NCBI GenBank assembly: GCA_946614075.1
Contig: CAMOGO010000015.1
Location: 1-11,832 of the forward strand
Length of the DNA: 11,832 nucleotides
Direction of reading: 5' to 3'
DNA from: an uncultured Lachnospiraceae bacterium
GTDB taxonomy: Bacteria > Bacillota_A > Clostridia > Lachnospirales > Lachnospiraceae
Shown here: positions 1-6,725 of the stretch, in pieces
Numbering within the stretch: the first letter of the stretch is position 1
Layout: every line of letters begins with the position of its first letter
Translations under genes and position numbers: made by a program
The notes under the pieces: generated by a model
The model's database searches: none
Seen by the model: the letters and a program-made list of their open reading frames with translations, nothing else
What the model was told of the DNA's origin: nothing

Positions 1-1249
1 CGCGGGGGAGGGTGGCGGAGTCGCAGGAGACGTAGACGATCCGGTCGGGAGCCATTTTTAGCATCGTGTCAAGGAGGGCTGCGTCGCACCCTTTTCGGGG
101 CGGATCGACGACAATGACGTCGGCGTGGATGCCCTTGGTGCGGTACAGCTCGGGGACGACCTCCTCGGCTTTTCCGACGTAAAACTCCGCGTTTGTGATG
201 CCGTTTAATGCGGCGTTGTCGCGGGCGTTGTCGATGGCGGCGGGAACGATCTCCACGCCGTAGACCTGTCTGGCCTGCTGTGCGAGGAAAAGGGAGATGG
301 TGCCGATGCCGCAGTACAGATCCCAGACGGTCTCATTTCCGGTCAGGCCGGCGTACTCCAGTGCAGTGGCGTAGAGCTTTTCTGTCTGCTGCGGGTTGAC
401 CTGGTAAAAGGAAAGCGGAGAAATCCGGAAGGTGATGTCGCCGATGGTGTCGGTGATGTAGCCTTCGCCGTAGAGGTTCAGGATTTCGTGGCCCAGGATG
501 ACGTTGGTGCGCTCGCGGTTGACGTTTAGGGAGATGGAGGTCATGCCGGGGATCTCGAGGAGGGATCTCACGAGGTCTTCTGCTGCGGGCAGCTTTCGGC
601 CGTTGATCACCAGGCAGACCATGATCTGACCGGTGTGAAAGCCGACACGGATCAGGGCATGGCGAACAAGGCCCTTTCCGGTCTCCTCGGAGTAGGGCTC
701 GATGTGGTGTTTTTCCATGTGGGCGATGATGCGGCGCAGAATGCCGCTGTTCACCGGATGTCCCAGCAGGCAGTCCTCGGTCGGGATGATCGAGTGGGTG
801 CGGCCTGCGTAAAAGCCGGCGATGATCCTGCCCTCTTTGTCCCGCCCAAAGGGGAACTGCGCTTTGTTCCGATAGCGGAATGGCTCGCCGTCCATGCCGA
901 GGATGGGCTCCATCGGCAGGTTGGTAAAATGTCCGATCCGCTCCAGGTGGTTTCGCACTTTGTTCTCTTTGAATCGAAGCTGGCCTTCGTAGGACATGGC
1001 CTGCAGCTGGCAGCCGCCGCAGGGCGCAGCGACAGGGCACGGCGGCGTGACGCGTTCCGGGGAGGGAGTGAGGATGTTCAGAGCCTTCCCGTAGCCGTAG
1101 TTTTTCTTGACCTTGATGACCTTTCCCTCGACCTCGTCGCCGACGATGGTATCTTTAATAAAGAGGGTATTGCCCTCGAAGTGTCCAATACCCTCTCCAT
1201 TCTCGCTCATGTCCACGATAACCGTACGGAACATGTCGTTTTTATTCAT
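1..1249 (-). CDS. rlmD: 23S rRNA (uracil-5-)-methyltransferase, RlmD/RlmCD (TrmA/RumA) family, 3' end cut off
   Basis: SAM-dependent enzyme that makes 5-methyluridine in 23S rRNA. The start ATG (1249-1247) follows AAGGAGAG at a normal distance. 416 codons are visible before the left window edge. Seen in order: an N-terminal TRAM-like beta region (about residues 5-62), an iron-sulfur cysteine set C71/C77/C80 plus C160, FYQVN (281-285), the SAM loop DLYCGIGT (310-317), DPPRKG (382-387), and the catalytic cysteine in YVSCDSATL (C409). This is the full motif order of the RumA/TrmA family, and the missing tail should be only some tens of residues. The Fe-S cysteines favour the RlmD/RlmCD branch over TrmA. 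Whether it modifies one uridine (RlmD) or two (RlmCD, as in Bacillus) cannot be told from sequence alone. It lies downstream of yhaM in the same direction, separated by a palindromic repeat. Confidence 0.93.
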   Translation of the reverse strand, partial: MNKNDMFRTVIVDMSENGEGIGHFEGNTLFIKDTIVGDEVEGKVIKVKKNYGYGKALNILTPSPERVTPPCPVAAPCGGCQLQAMSYEGQLRFKENKVRNHLERIGHFTNLPMEPILGMDGEPFRYRNKAQFPFGRDKEGRIIAGFYAGRTHSIIPTEDCLLGHPVNSGILRRIIAHMEKHHIEPYSEETGKGLVRHALIRVGFHTGQIMVCLVINGRKLPAAEDLVRSLLEIPGMTSISLNVNRERTNVILGHEILNLYGEGYITDTIGDITFRISPLSFYQVNPQQTEKLYATALEYAGLTGNETVWDLYCGIGTISLFLAQQARQVYGVEIVPAAIDNARDNAALNGITNAEFYVGKAEEVVPELYRTKGIHADVIVVDPPRKGCDAALLDTMLKMAPDRIVYVSCDSATLPR

Positions 1250-1265
1250 AAATTCTCTCCTTTGT

Positions 1266-1355
1266 TGTGTCAGTGGGGACGGCTCTCAGGGTGACAACGG
1301 GGACGGTTCTCAGTGTCACCCCTCGGTGACACTGAGAACCGTCCCCACTGACACA
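1266..1355. repeat. REP-like palindromic element (two direct copies and one inverted copy)
   Basis: Three copies of a roughly 25-30 base motif with core GGGGACGGTTCTCAG. Copy 1 (1266-1295) and copy 2 (1299-1320) are direct; copy 3 (1325-1355) is inverted. Copies 2 and 3 form a perfect 22-bp stem with a 4-base loop (CCTC, 1321-1324). Copies 1 and 3 share an outer 24-base arm with one mismatch. The right edge directly abuts the yhaM stop codon (1356-1358). No T-tract follows on either strand, so a simple intrinsic terminator is unlikely. From memory, GGGGACGGTTCT-type palindromes are widespread in Clostridia and resemble REP elements moved by IS200/IS605-like or RAYT transposases. No transposase is present here. 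Confidence 0.85.
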
Positions 1356-2303
1356 CTAGAACGTCTGTGTGGTGGTGCGGCGGATGTTGGAGTCCACCAG
1401 CTTGTTGAAGCCGAGCCACTCATTATTCTGGGCGCCGCTCAAAAGCTCCGCCATCATCTCGAGCTTGGCGTCGAGATTGTCCGCCATGCTGAGGGCCAGG
1501 GCCTCGATCAGGGCAGGCTTTTTCGGGGAACCAAACTCAAACTCGCCGTGGTGTGCCAGGATGCAGTGCTTCAGCTCGGAAGCGGTCTTTTTCGGGAAGT
1601 CCGGCATAGTGCTTAGCTTCTCATCGACCATCTCCACGCCGATCACGATGTGGCCTAAAAGCTGGCCGTCGTCGGTGTAGTCGTTCTCCGGGAAAAGAGA
1701 GATCTCGCGGGTTTTGCCGATGTCGTGGAACATCGCGGCGGTCAGGAGCATGTCGCGGTTCACGGTGGGATAATTCTGCGCGATGTAGTCGCAAAGCTTC
1801 ACTACGCCAAGGGTGTGCTCCAGAAGGCCTCCGACGAAGCCGTGGTGGATGGACTTGGCGGCGGAGTGGCTCTTGAAGGACTTGATAAAGGCAGCGTCAT
1901 TCACGAAGAACTCGCTGGCCAGCTGGCGCAGGTGGTCGTTTTTCAGGCTGCTGATGTAGCGCAGCAGCTCTTTGTACATTTCCTCGATGTTCTTCGAGGA
2001 AACGGGCAGATAGTCTGCCGGGAAGTACTCGCCCTCATCGGCGACGCGGACTCTTTTGATATTCAGCTGGAGCTGTCCGGCGAAAACGGTGACGTCTGCG
2101 TCGACGCGTACATAGTCCATTGGCTCAAAATGGCCGATTCCGTTGTTGACATCCCAGATCTTGGCATTGACCAGGCCGGTCTTGTCCTGCAGGATCAGGG
2201 AATAGTAGGTTTTTCCGTTCTTGGTCTTTGCTACCTGCTTGGATTTGCACAGGTACACCTCTCCGATCCGGTCTCCTTCACGGAGAGCTTCGATATATCT
2301 CAT
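1356..2303 (-). CDS. yhaM: 3'-5' exoribonuclease YhaM family (OB fold + HD domain)
   Basis: Predicted cytoplasmic metal-dependent 3'-5' exonuclease acting on RNA (and single-stranded DNA in the Bacillus homologue). It is 315 residues, matching the usual ~314 of YhaM. Residues 10-95 form an OB-type nucleic-acid-binding region (SLILQDKTGLVNAKIWDV, then the strand around LQLNIKRVRV). Residues 150-285 are an HD phosphohydrolase domain with its metal ligands visible: H163 in LLEHT, H193-D194 in MFHDIGK, H218 in LLGHI, H251-H252 in LAHHGE and D275 in MADNLD. The start ATG is preceded by AGGAAGGAAG. The gene lies between the HtrA-like gene (106-bp gap upstream) and rlmD, all on the minus strand, so a shared transcript is plausible. 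A REP-like hairpin begins at the first base after the stop and could shape the 3' end of the mRNA. Confidence 0.93.
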   Translation of the reverse strand: MRYIEALREGDRIGEVYLCKSKQVAKTKNGKTYYSLILQDKTGLVNAKIWDVNNGIGHFEPMDYVRVDADVTVFAGQLQLNIKRVRVADEGEYFPADYLPVSSKNIEEMYKELLRYISSLKNDHLRQLASEFFVNDAAFIKSFKSHSAAKSIHHGFVGGLLEHTLGVVKLCDYIAQNYPTVNRDMLLTAAMFHDIGKTREISLFPENDYTDDGQLLGHIVIGVEMVDEKLSTMPDFPKKTASELKHCILAHHGEFEFGSPKKPALIEALALSMADNLDAKLEMMAELLSGAQNNEWLGFNKLVDSNIRRTTTQTF

Positions 2304-2390
2304 GTAGTTTCTTCCTTCCTATTACGGATTATTCGCTGTTTTTTGCGGAGGCTTTCTCCGCCCGGCTTTACGCTGTTTTTACGGGCTGCC

Positions 2391-2420
2391 TACCGGCTTT
2401 TACAGGCTTTTACCGGCTTC
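2391..2420. repeat. three 10-bp tandem repeats over the htrA-like stop codon
   Basis: Three consecutive 10-base units read TACCGGCTTT, TACAGGCTTT and TACCGGCTTC on the plus strand. The stop codon of the HtrA-like gene (2412-2410) lies inside the array. Weaker related bits (CCGGCTTTAC, TTTTTACGGGC) continue to about 2361, so most of the 106-bp gap before yhaM is degenerate repeat. A 6-bp hairpin GCGGAG/CTCCGC sits at 2345-2361. No clear promoter was seen for yhaM in the gap. Confidence 0.7.
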
Positions 2421-3906
2421 CGAGTGTGATCCGGTAGCTCTGGCGCACGTAGTCGGTGCGTCCCTGGCGGTAGATGATCACGACGACCTGGTCGCCGGGA
2501 GAATGCTGGGCCAGAAGGCTTTGCAGCTCTCTCATGGTGGAAACATCCACGCCGTCAAATCGTGTGATGACGTCACCGTTCTGGATGCCGCTATTGTAGG
2601 CGGGGGCTCCGATCAGGGCATTGGATACGTAGATGCCGACCGGGATCTGCTTGTCCGCGGCGATCTCCTCGGTCACGTTCGTGCCCTGGATGCCGAGGTA
2701 CGCGGCACGGCTGCCGTTTGACAGGGTCTCGATGATCTTTTTCAGGTCGGAAATCGCGATGGCCGCCGACTTACCGCCGTCCGTCAGGCTCTGGGTATTG
2801 GACGTCACGACGCCGATCAGCTCGCCGCCTGCATTCACCAGGAAACCGCCGCCGTCCACAACCTCGATGTCGGAGTAGAGGTATCTCAGGTCCGTGTCGA
2901 TGCCCGGGTTACTCCGGGAGACGTAGCTGATCATGCCGAGAGCGACCGACCAGATCGGGCCGGACGGGCTGCCCAGACAGTAGACGGTGTTGCCGATACG
3001 GACATTGTAGGAATTCCCCAGCGGGATGATATCCTCGTCCGTGATGCCGGCCAGCTCTGCCTCTCTCCGGTCGCAGGTCACGACCGCGATGCCTGTCACG
3101 TCATCCGCACCCTCCAGGATCGCGCGAATCTTGCCGCCATTGTAGAAGGTCACGTCGAAAGCGGTGGCGCCGCGGACCTTGCTGTAGTCCATCAGGATGT
3201 AGTACTCGCTCTTCGTCGCATTCCACAGAATACCGGAAGCCGCGGGGTACACGCTGCCGTCGGCATTGATGCTGTCTGCCTGCAACGACACGACGGCATG
3301 GTTAAACTGAGCAGCCTGATTCGTCGTCTCATTGCTGTAGGCGATGCGGTCTGCCGCTGCCTCTGCCACGGACTCGCCGCCGGCGCTGTCCTGTCCGGTC
3401 CCTGCCGGCTCCTCCTGGACGGGCTCGGCCAGATCCTCCGGATCCGGTTCCGGGTCAAAGGCCACTACGACATTGTCCGGAAGAGTCGCCTCGGTCTCCT
3501 CGGCTGACATCTGCGCCTCATCCGTGGCCCCGGCAGACTCTGTGCCGGAGGTCATCTCGGTGCTTCCCGCACTCTCGCCGCCGGATGGCTGGGCCTCATC
3601 CGCCTTTCGCGTCTCGGCCGCCTCCTCCGTGACACTCTCTGTCTCGGCAGCTCTTGTCGCGACCGGATCGTGGTCCGCCGGGATCGTCACCTCCTGCTGA
3701 TGAAACAGGTCAGGGAAACGCTCCTCCAGATACGGGAACGCAGTCTCCTCCCAGAAGGGCATTGTCACGACAAAAACGGCGCTTGCAATCACGCCGAATA
3801 AAACCGCGCCGAGCACAAGCCCAAAAAAGTGGGCCAGCCTCTCCCGAAACGGCTTTTTCCTTTTGACGACATTTTCTCGGATAAACTTTTCTTTCTCAGC
3901 TTCCAT
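2410..3906 (-). CDS. membrane-anchored HtrA-like protein with PDZ domain, probable inactive protease
   Basis: 498 residues. A short basic cytoplasmic tail (1-25) is followed by one membrane segment (about 27-49), a long acidic Ser/Glu/Ala-rich linker (about 75-185), a trypsin-like HtrA core (about 198-395) and a C-terminal PDZ domain (about 402-495, with AYNSGIQNGDVITRFDG). The layout is that of Firmicutes HtrA/DegP. By hand alignment to DegP, the catalytic His position (NNHVV) is S242 in MDYSKV, the Asp position (SDIAL) is G272 in VTGIAV, and the GNSGG nucleophile is G352 in VVDGGGFLVN. The rest of the fold is kept (LGSPSGP, GELIGV, PDZ). I therefore infer a pseudoprotease or peptide-binding scaffold outside the membrane, not a working protease. 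The start has only a weak AGG upstream, while a good -10 box lies at 3949-3954. It is the first gene of the leftward group. Confidence 0.9.
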   Translation of the reverse strand: MEAEKEKFIRENVVKRKKPFRERLAHFFGLVLGAVLFGVIASAVFVVTMPFWEETAFPYLEERFPDLFHQQEVTIPADHDPVATRAAETESVTEEAAETRKADEAQPSGGESAGSTEMTSGTESAGATDEAQMSAEETEATLPDNVVVAFDPEPDPEDLAEPVQEEPAGTGQDSAGGESVAEAAADRIAYSNETTNQAAQFNHAVVSLQADSINADGSVYPAASGILWNATKSEYYILMDYSKVRGATAFDVTFYNGGKIRAILEGADDVTGIAVVTCDRREAELAGITDEDIIPLGNSYNVRIGNTVYCLGSPSGPIWSVALGMISYVSRSNPGIDTDLRYLYSDIEVVDGGGFLVNAGGELIGVVTSNTQSLTDGGKSAAIAISDLKKIIETLSNGSRAAYLGIQGTNVTEEIAADKQIPVGIYVSNALIGAPAYNSGIQNGDVITRFDGVDVSTMRELQSLLAQHSPGDQVVVIIYRQGRTDYVRQSYRITLGSR

Positions 3907-3948
3907 AACTAAAATACCTGTGTCAAAGTCTGCTTTTCCTGAACCTTT

Positions 3949-3977
3949 ATTATACGAAAAATCTGCCTTTTAGGGAA
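3949..3977 (-). promoter_or_regulatory. candidate sigma-A promoter for the htrA-like gene
   Basis: On the minus strand a perfect TATAAT -10 box (3954-3949) has a weak -35-like TTCCCT (3977-3972) exactly 17 bases upstream. It lies about 42 bases before the ATG at 3906. The -10 match is strong but the -35 is only 3 of 6, so activator help or extended contacts may be needed. Confidence 0.5.
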
Positions 3978-3995
3978 TACCTTAGGATAAAAAAG

Positions 3996-4024
3996 TTCGC
4001 ATTCCCTTCACCTTGTAATATACA
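3996..4024 (+). promoter_or_regulatory. candidate promoter for the mutS2 transcript
   Basis: TTCGCA (3996-4001) and TATACA (4019-4024) with a 17-base spacer, each 4 of 6 to the sigma-A consensus. Transcription from here would start near 4031, just before the structured element at 4057-4137. Moderate match only; other A/T-rich hexamers nearby could serve. Confidence 0.35.
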
Positions 4025-4056
4025 TGGAAATTTCATCCAAAATGTAGTAGACTAAG

Positions 4057-4137
4057 GAAAGCAAAGCGAGGATGCGAACGAATGGACGATGAGTTTACTC
4101 ATCGGACAATCGTTTATCCACGCGCAACAAAACGAGA
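4057..4137 (+). ncRNA. structured leader element, copy 1 (upstream of mutS2)
   Basis: A long hairpin that recurs at 11718-11804. Base stem GGAT 4070-4073 with ATCC 4116-4119; middle stem AACGA 4077-4081 with TCGTT 4110-4114; an internal loop with a possible tandem G-A pair (GGA 4084-4086 facing GAC 4105-4107); and a perfect apical stem CGATGAG 4087-4093 with CTCATCG 4098-4104, loop TTTA. A single-stranded tail CGCAACAAAACGAGA follows. Compared with copy 2, the stems differ by paired changes that keep pairing, while GAGGATGC, GGACGA, TCGGACA and the tail are kept. This suggests a conserved RNA (cis leader or small RNA) or a mobile palindromic element. I do not recognise it as a known riboswitch class. 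Confidence 0.6.
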
Positions 4138-4142
4138 ATCCT

Positions 4143-4156
4143 CTCCTCGAAAGGAG
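4143..4156 (+). promoter_or_regulatory. hairpin masking the mutS2 ribosome binding site
   Basis: CTCCT (4143-4147) can pair with AGGAG (4152-4156) over a CGAA loop. The second arm is the Shine-Dalgarno sequence of mutS2 (AAGGAG, 11 bases before the ATG at 4168). The stem is short (5 bp), but its position right after the structured element makes translational control of mutS2 possible. Confidence 0.45.
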
Positions 4157-4167
4157 TCCTTTGCTTC

Positions 4168-6573
4168 ATGAACGATAAAGTACTGCGTACTCTCGAATAC
4201 GATAAAATCCTGGCAATGCTTACCGAGCTTGCCGCTACGCCTGCCGGAAAGGAAGCCTGCCGGTCGCTTGTCCCGATGGACGATGTGCAGGAAATCCGGG
4301 ATGCTCTGGCCAATACGACCGACGCCGTGACCAGGCAGTTTAAAAGCGGCACCGTTGCCTTTGGCGGCGTAAAGGACATCCGGGATTCCTTGAAGCGGCT
4401 TGCCGTCGGCTCTGTGCTCACGATCCCGGAGCTGATGAATATTGCCTCTTTGCTGGAGGTGGCCGCCCGGGTCAAGGCGTACAACCGCAAAGATTCCGAG
4501 GAGATCCTGCCGGACAGTCTGGATCCTTATTTCGACGTCGTCGAGCCAGCTCCGTCCCTGTGCCGGGAGATCCGCCGCTGCATCCTTTCCGAGGATGAGA
4601 TCAGCGACGATGCTTCCCCGACCTTAAAGGGCATCCGCCGGCAGCTCCATGCCCTCGATGACCGGATCCACGCGCAGCTGAATTCTCTCCTGCTCTCGAG
4701 CCAGGACTACCTGCAGGATCATGTCATCACCATGCGAGACGGCCGCTACTGCCTGCCGGTCAAGGCCGAGCACAAATCCCGCGTCGCCGGCATCGTCCAT
4801 GACCAGTCCTCGAGCGGTTCGACCTTTTTCATCGAGCCGATCGCCGTGGTGCGCCTGAACAACGAAGGCAAGGAGCTGGAGCTGGCCGAGCGGAAGGAGA
4901 TCGAGGTCATCCTCTCCTCCCTGAGCAACCAGGCTGCGCTGGAGGCTGACCACCTGGCCGCCGACTATGAAGTCCTGTGCAAGCTGGATTTCATTTTTGC
5001 CAAGGCCTCTTTATCCCGTAAAATGAAGGGCAGCGAGCCCGTTTTCAATACCGAGGGCATCATCCGCTTAAAGGATGCCCGTCATCCGCTGCTTGACGCG
5101 AAGCGTGTCGTCCCGATCACGGTCACCCTCGGCGAAAGCTTTGACCTTCTGATCGTGACCGGCCCGAATACCGGCGGCAAGACGGTCTCCTTAAAGACCG
5201 TCGGCCTCCTCTCCCTCATGGGGCAGGCAGGCCTTCACATCCCGGCCTTCGAAGGCTCACAGCTTTCCGTTTTCCCGGAGATTTACGCCGACATCGGCGA
5301 TGAGCAGAGCATCGAGCAGAACCTCTCTACCTTCTCCTCCCATATGGTAAACATCGTTTCCATCCTGGAGAAGGCGGATCCTAGCTCTTTGTGCCTGTTT
5401 GACGAGCTCGGGGCCGGTACCGACCCGGTTGAGGGCGCCGCCCTTGCCATGTCGATCCTGACCTTCCTGCACAATATGAAAACCCGCACGATGGCCACGA
5501 CGCACTACAGCGAGCTGAAGCTTTTTGCCCTTTCCACGCCGGGCGTGGAGAACGCCAGCTGTGAATTTGACGTCAATACCCTCCGCCCTACCTACCGCCT
5601 GCTGATCGGTATCCCGGGAAAAAGCAATGCCTTTGCGATCTCGTCGAAGCTCGGCCTGCCGGACTACCTGATCGACCAGGCCCGCGAGTTCATCGGCGAG
5701 CAGCAGCTGTCCTTCGAGGATGTCATCACCGACCTGGAGAACACGCGGACCGAGCTGGAAAAGGAGCAGGAGGAGGCCTCCCGCTACAAGGAAGAGATCA
5801 AGCGGCTGCGCGAGCGTCTCTCCCGTTCCAACGAGAACCTGGAGGAAAAGCGTGAACGCATGATGCGCGAGGCGAATGAGGATGCGAAGAAGATCGTCCA
5901 GGAGGCGAAGAGCTTTGTCGATGAGACCATCCGCAATGTCAACCGCATCACCGACGACACGAATATCCGCCGCGAGCTGGAGAAGGAGCGCCGGGCGGCG
6001 AATGAGCGCCTGAACCAGCTGAATGAAAAGCTTGCGTACCAGGCGCCCGCCAAAAAGAAATCGAACCGCCCCGAGACCTATCACGTGGGCGACAAGGTCA
6101 AGGTCCTGTCCCTGAATCTGAGCGGTACCATCAGCACCCTGCCGGATGCCAAGGGGAATCTTTATGTCCAGATGGGCATCCTGCGCTCGAGCGTCAACGT
6201 GAACGACATCGAGCTGCTGCAGGAGGATACGATCAATGGCCCTGCCGGCGCGGCCGGCGGCTCCCGGAAGCAGAAGGCCAACGCGAGCGCGATCAAGATG
6301 GGCAAATCGATGTCCATTTCCCCGGAGGTCAATGTCATCGGCAAGACCGTCGATGAGGCCGTCCCGATCGTGGATAAATACATCGACGACGCATGGCTGG
6401 CGCATCTGGAGCAGGTGCGGATCATCCACGGCCGAGGCACCGGCGCTTTGAAAAAGGCGGTGCAGGGTCTGCTGAAAAGGAATAAACATGTCAAGAGCTT
6501 CCGCCTCGGTGAATTTGGCGAGGGAAGCGGCGGCGTCACCATCGCCGAGCTTGACTATGGGAAGAAGAAGTAA
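4168..6573 (+). CDS. mutS2: MutS2 family ATPase / Smr-domain protein
   Basis: 801 residues, the usual size for MutS2 (~785). The N-terminal core/lever region (1-~310) lacks the mismatch-recognition domain of MutS1. The ATPase has Walker A TGPNTGGKT (331-339) and Walker B/D-loop LFDELGAGTDP (D412 at its centre). Residues about 515-630 are a charged coiled-coil segment, about 640-690 a small beta domain (YHVGDKVKVLSLNLSG), and about 718-801 the Smr domain with IIHGRGTGALKKAV (752 onward). MutS2 binds collided ribosomes in Bacillus subtilis and suppresses recombination in Helicobacter pylori. The usual LDLRG motif opening the Smr domain reads VNVIGKT here (721-727). The start is set by AAGGAG at 4151-4156. 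It is transcribed away from the htrA-like gene behind a structured leader. Confidence 0.95.
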   Translation: MNDKVLRTLEYDKILAMLTELAATPAGKEACRSLVPMDDVQEIRDALANTTDAVTRQFKSGTVAFGGVKDIRDSLKRLAVGSVLTIPELMNIASLLEVAARVKAYNRKDSEEILPDSLDPYFDVVEPAPSLCREIRRCILSEDEISDDASPTLKGIRRQLHALDDRIHAQLNSLLLSSQDYLQDHVITMRDGRYCLPVKAEHKSRVAGIVHDQSSSGSTFFIEPIAVVRLNNEGKELELAERKEIEVILSSLSNQAALEADHLAADYEVLCKLDFIFAKASLSRKMKGSEPVFNTEGIIRLKDARHPLLDAKRVVPITVTLGESFDLLIVTGPNTGGKTVSLKTVGLLSLMGQAGLHIPAFEGSQLSVFPEIYADIGDEQSIEQNLSTFSSHMVNIVSILEKADPSSLCLFDELGAGTDPVEGAALAMSILTFLHNMKTRTMATTHYSELKLFALSTPGVENASCEFDVNTLRPTYRLLIGIPGKSNAFAISSKLGLPDYLIDQAREFIGEQQLSFEDVITDLENTRTELEKEQEEASRYKEEIKRLRERLSRSNENLEEKRERMMREANEDAKKIVQEAKSFVDETIRNVNRITDDTNIRRELEKERRAANERLNQLNEKLAYQAPAKKKSNRPETYHVGDKVKVLSLNLSGTISTLPDAKGNLYVQMGILRSSVNVNDIELLQEDTINGPAGAAGGSRKQKANASAIKMGKSMSISPEVNVIGKTVDEAVPIVDKYIDDAWLAHLEQVRIIHGRGTGALKKAVQGLLKRNKHVKSFRLGEFGEGSGGVTIAELDYGKKK

Positions 6574-6648
6574 GTGGGTTTTCGCAAAGAAGAGATTGGC
6601 TGATTTTTTATACGGAAAAAATTACACACCATTGCTTGTAAATCGCGA

Positions 6649-6716
6649 TCTCCGATCGTGCGCGAGCTGCGCAACGTACGAAGTGCGTCTTCCTCTGCGC
6701 AGCTTTAGGAAGGAGA
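6649..6716 (+). promoter_or_regulatory. leader hairpin before the response regulator
   Basis: A perfect 9-bp stem, AGCTGCGCA (6665-6673) with TGCGCAGCT (6696-6704), sits directly before the AGGAAGGAG ribosome binding site (6707-6715). Its loop carries a smaller stem ACGTA/TGCGT (6674-6688) and a CTTCCT stretch (6689-6694) exactly complementary to AGGAAG of the ribosome binding site. TCTCC (6649-6653) could also pair with GGAGA (6712-6716). The pairings compete, so this may be a translation-control leader. No ligand class is recognised. No clear terminator for mutS2 or promoter for the regulator was found in 6574-6648. Confidence 0.45.
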
Positions 6717-6725
6717 TGAAACCTT

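Noticed and set aside
333..1040. 235-codon minus-strand open frame near the left edge
   Set aside because: It is in a different frame from the rlmD-like gene on the same strand, whose Fe-S, SAM and catalytic motifs are continuous from 1249 to the window edge; the rejected frame is Arg/Pro/His-rich.
2345..2361. Intrinsic terminator between the htrA-like gene and yhaM
   Set aside because: The GCGGAG/CTCCGC stem is followed by A's, not T's, in the minus-strand direction of the genes, and no T-tract follows on the plus strand either.
5257..6489. 410-codon minus-strand open frame inside mutS2
   Set aside because: Antisense shadow of a well-conserved gene in GC-rich DNA; composition is Leu/Arg/Asp-rich with no recognisable domain.
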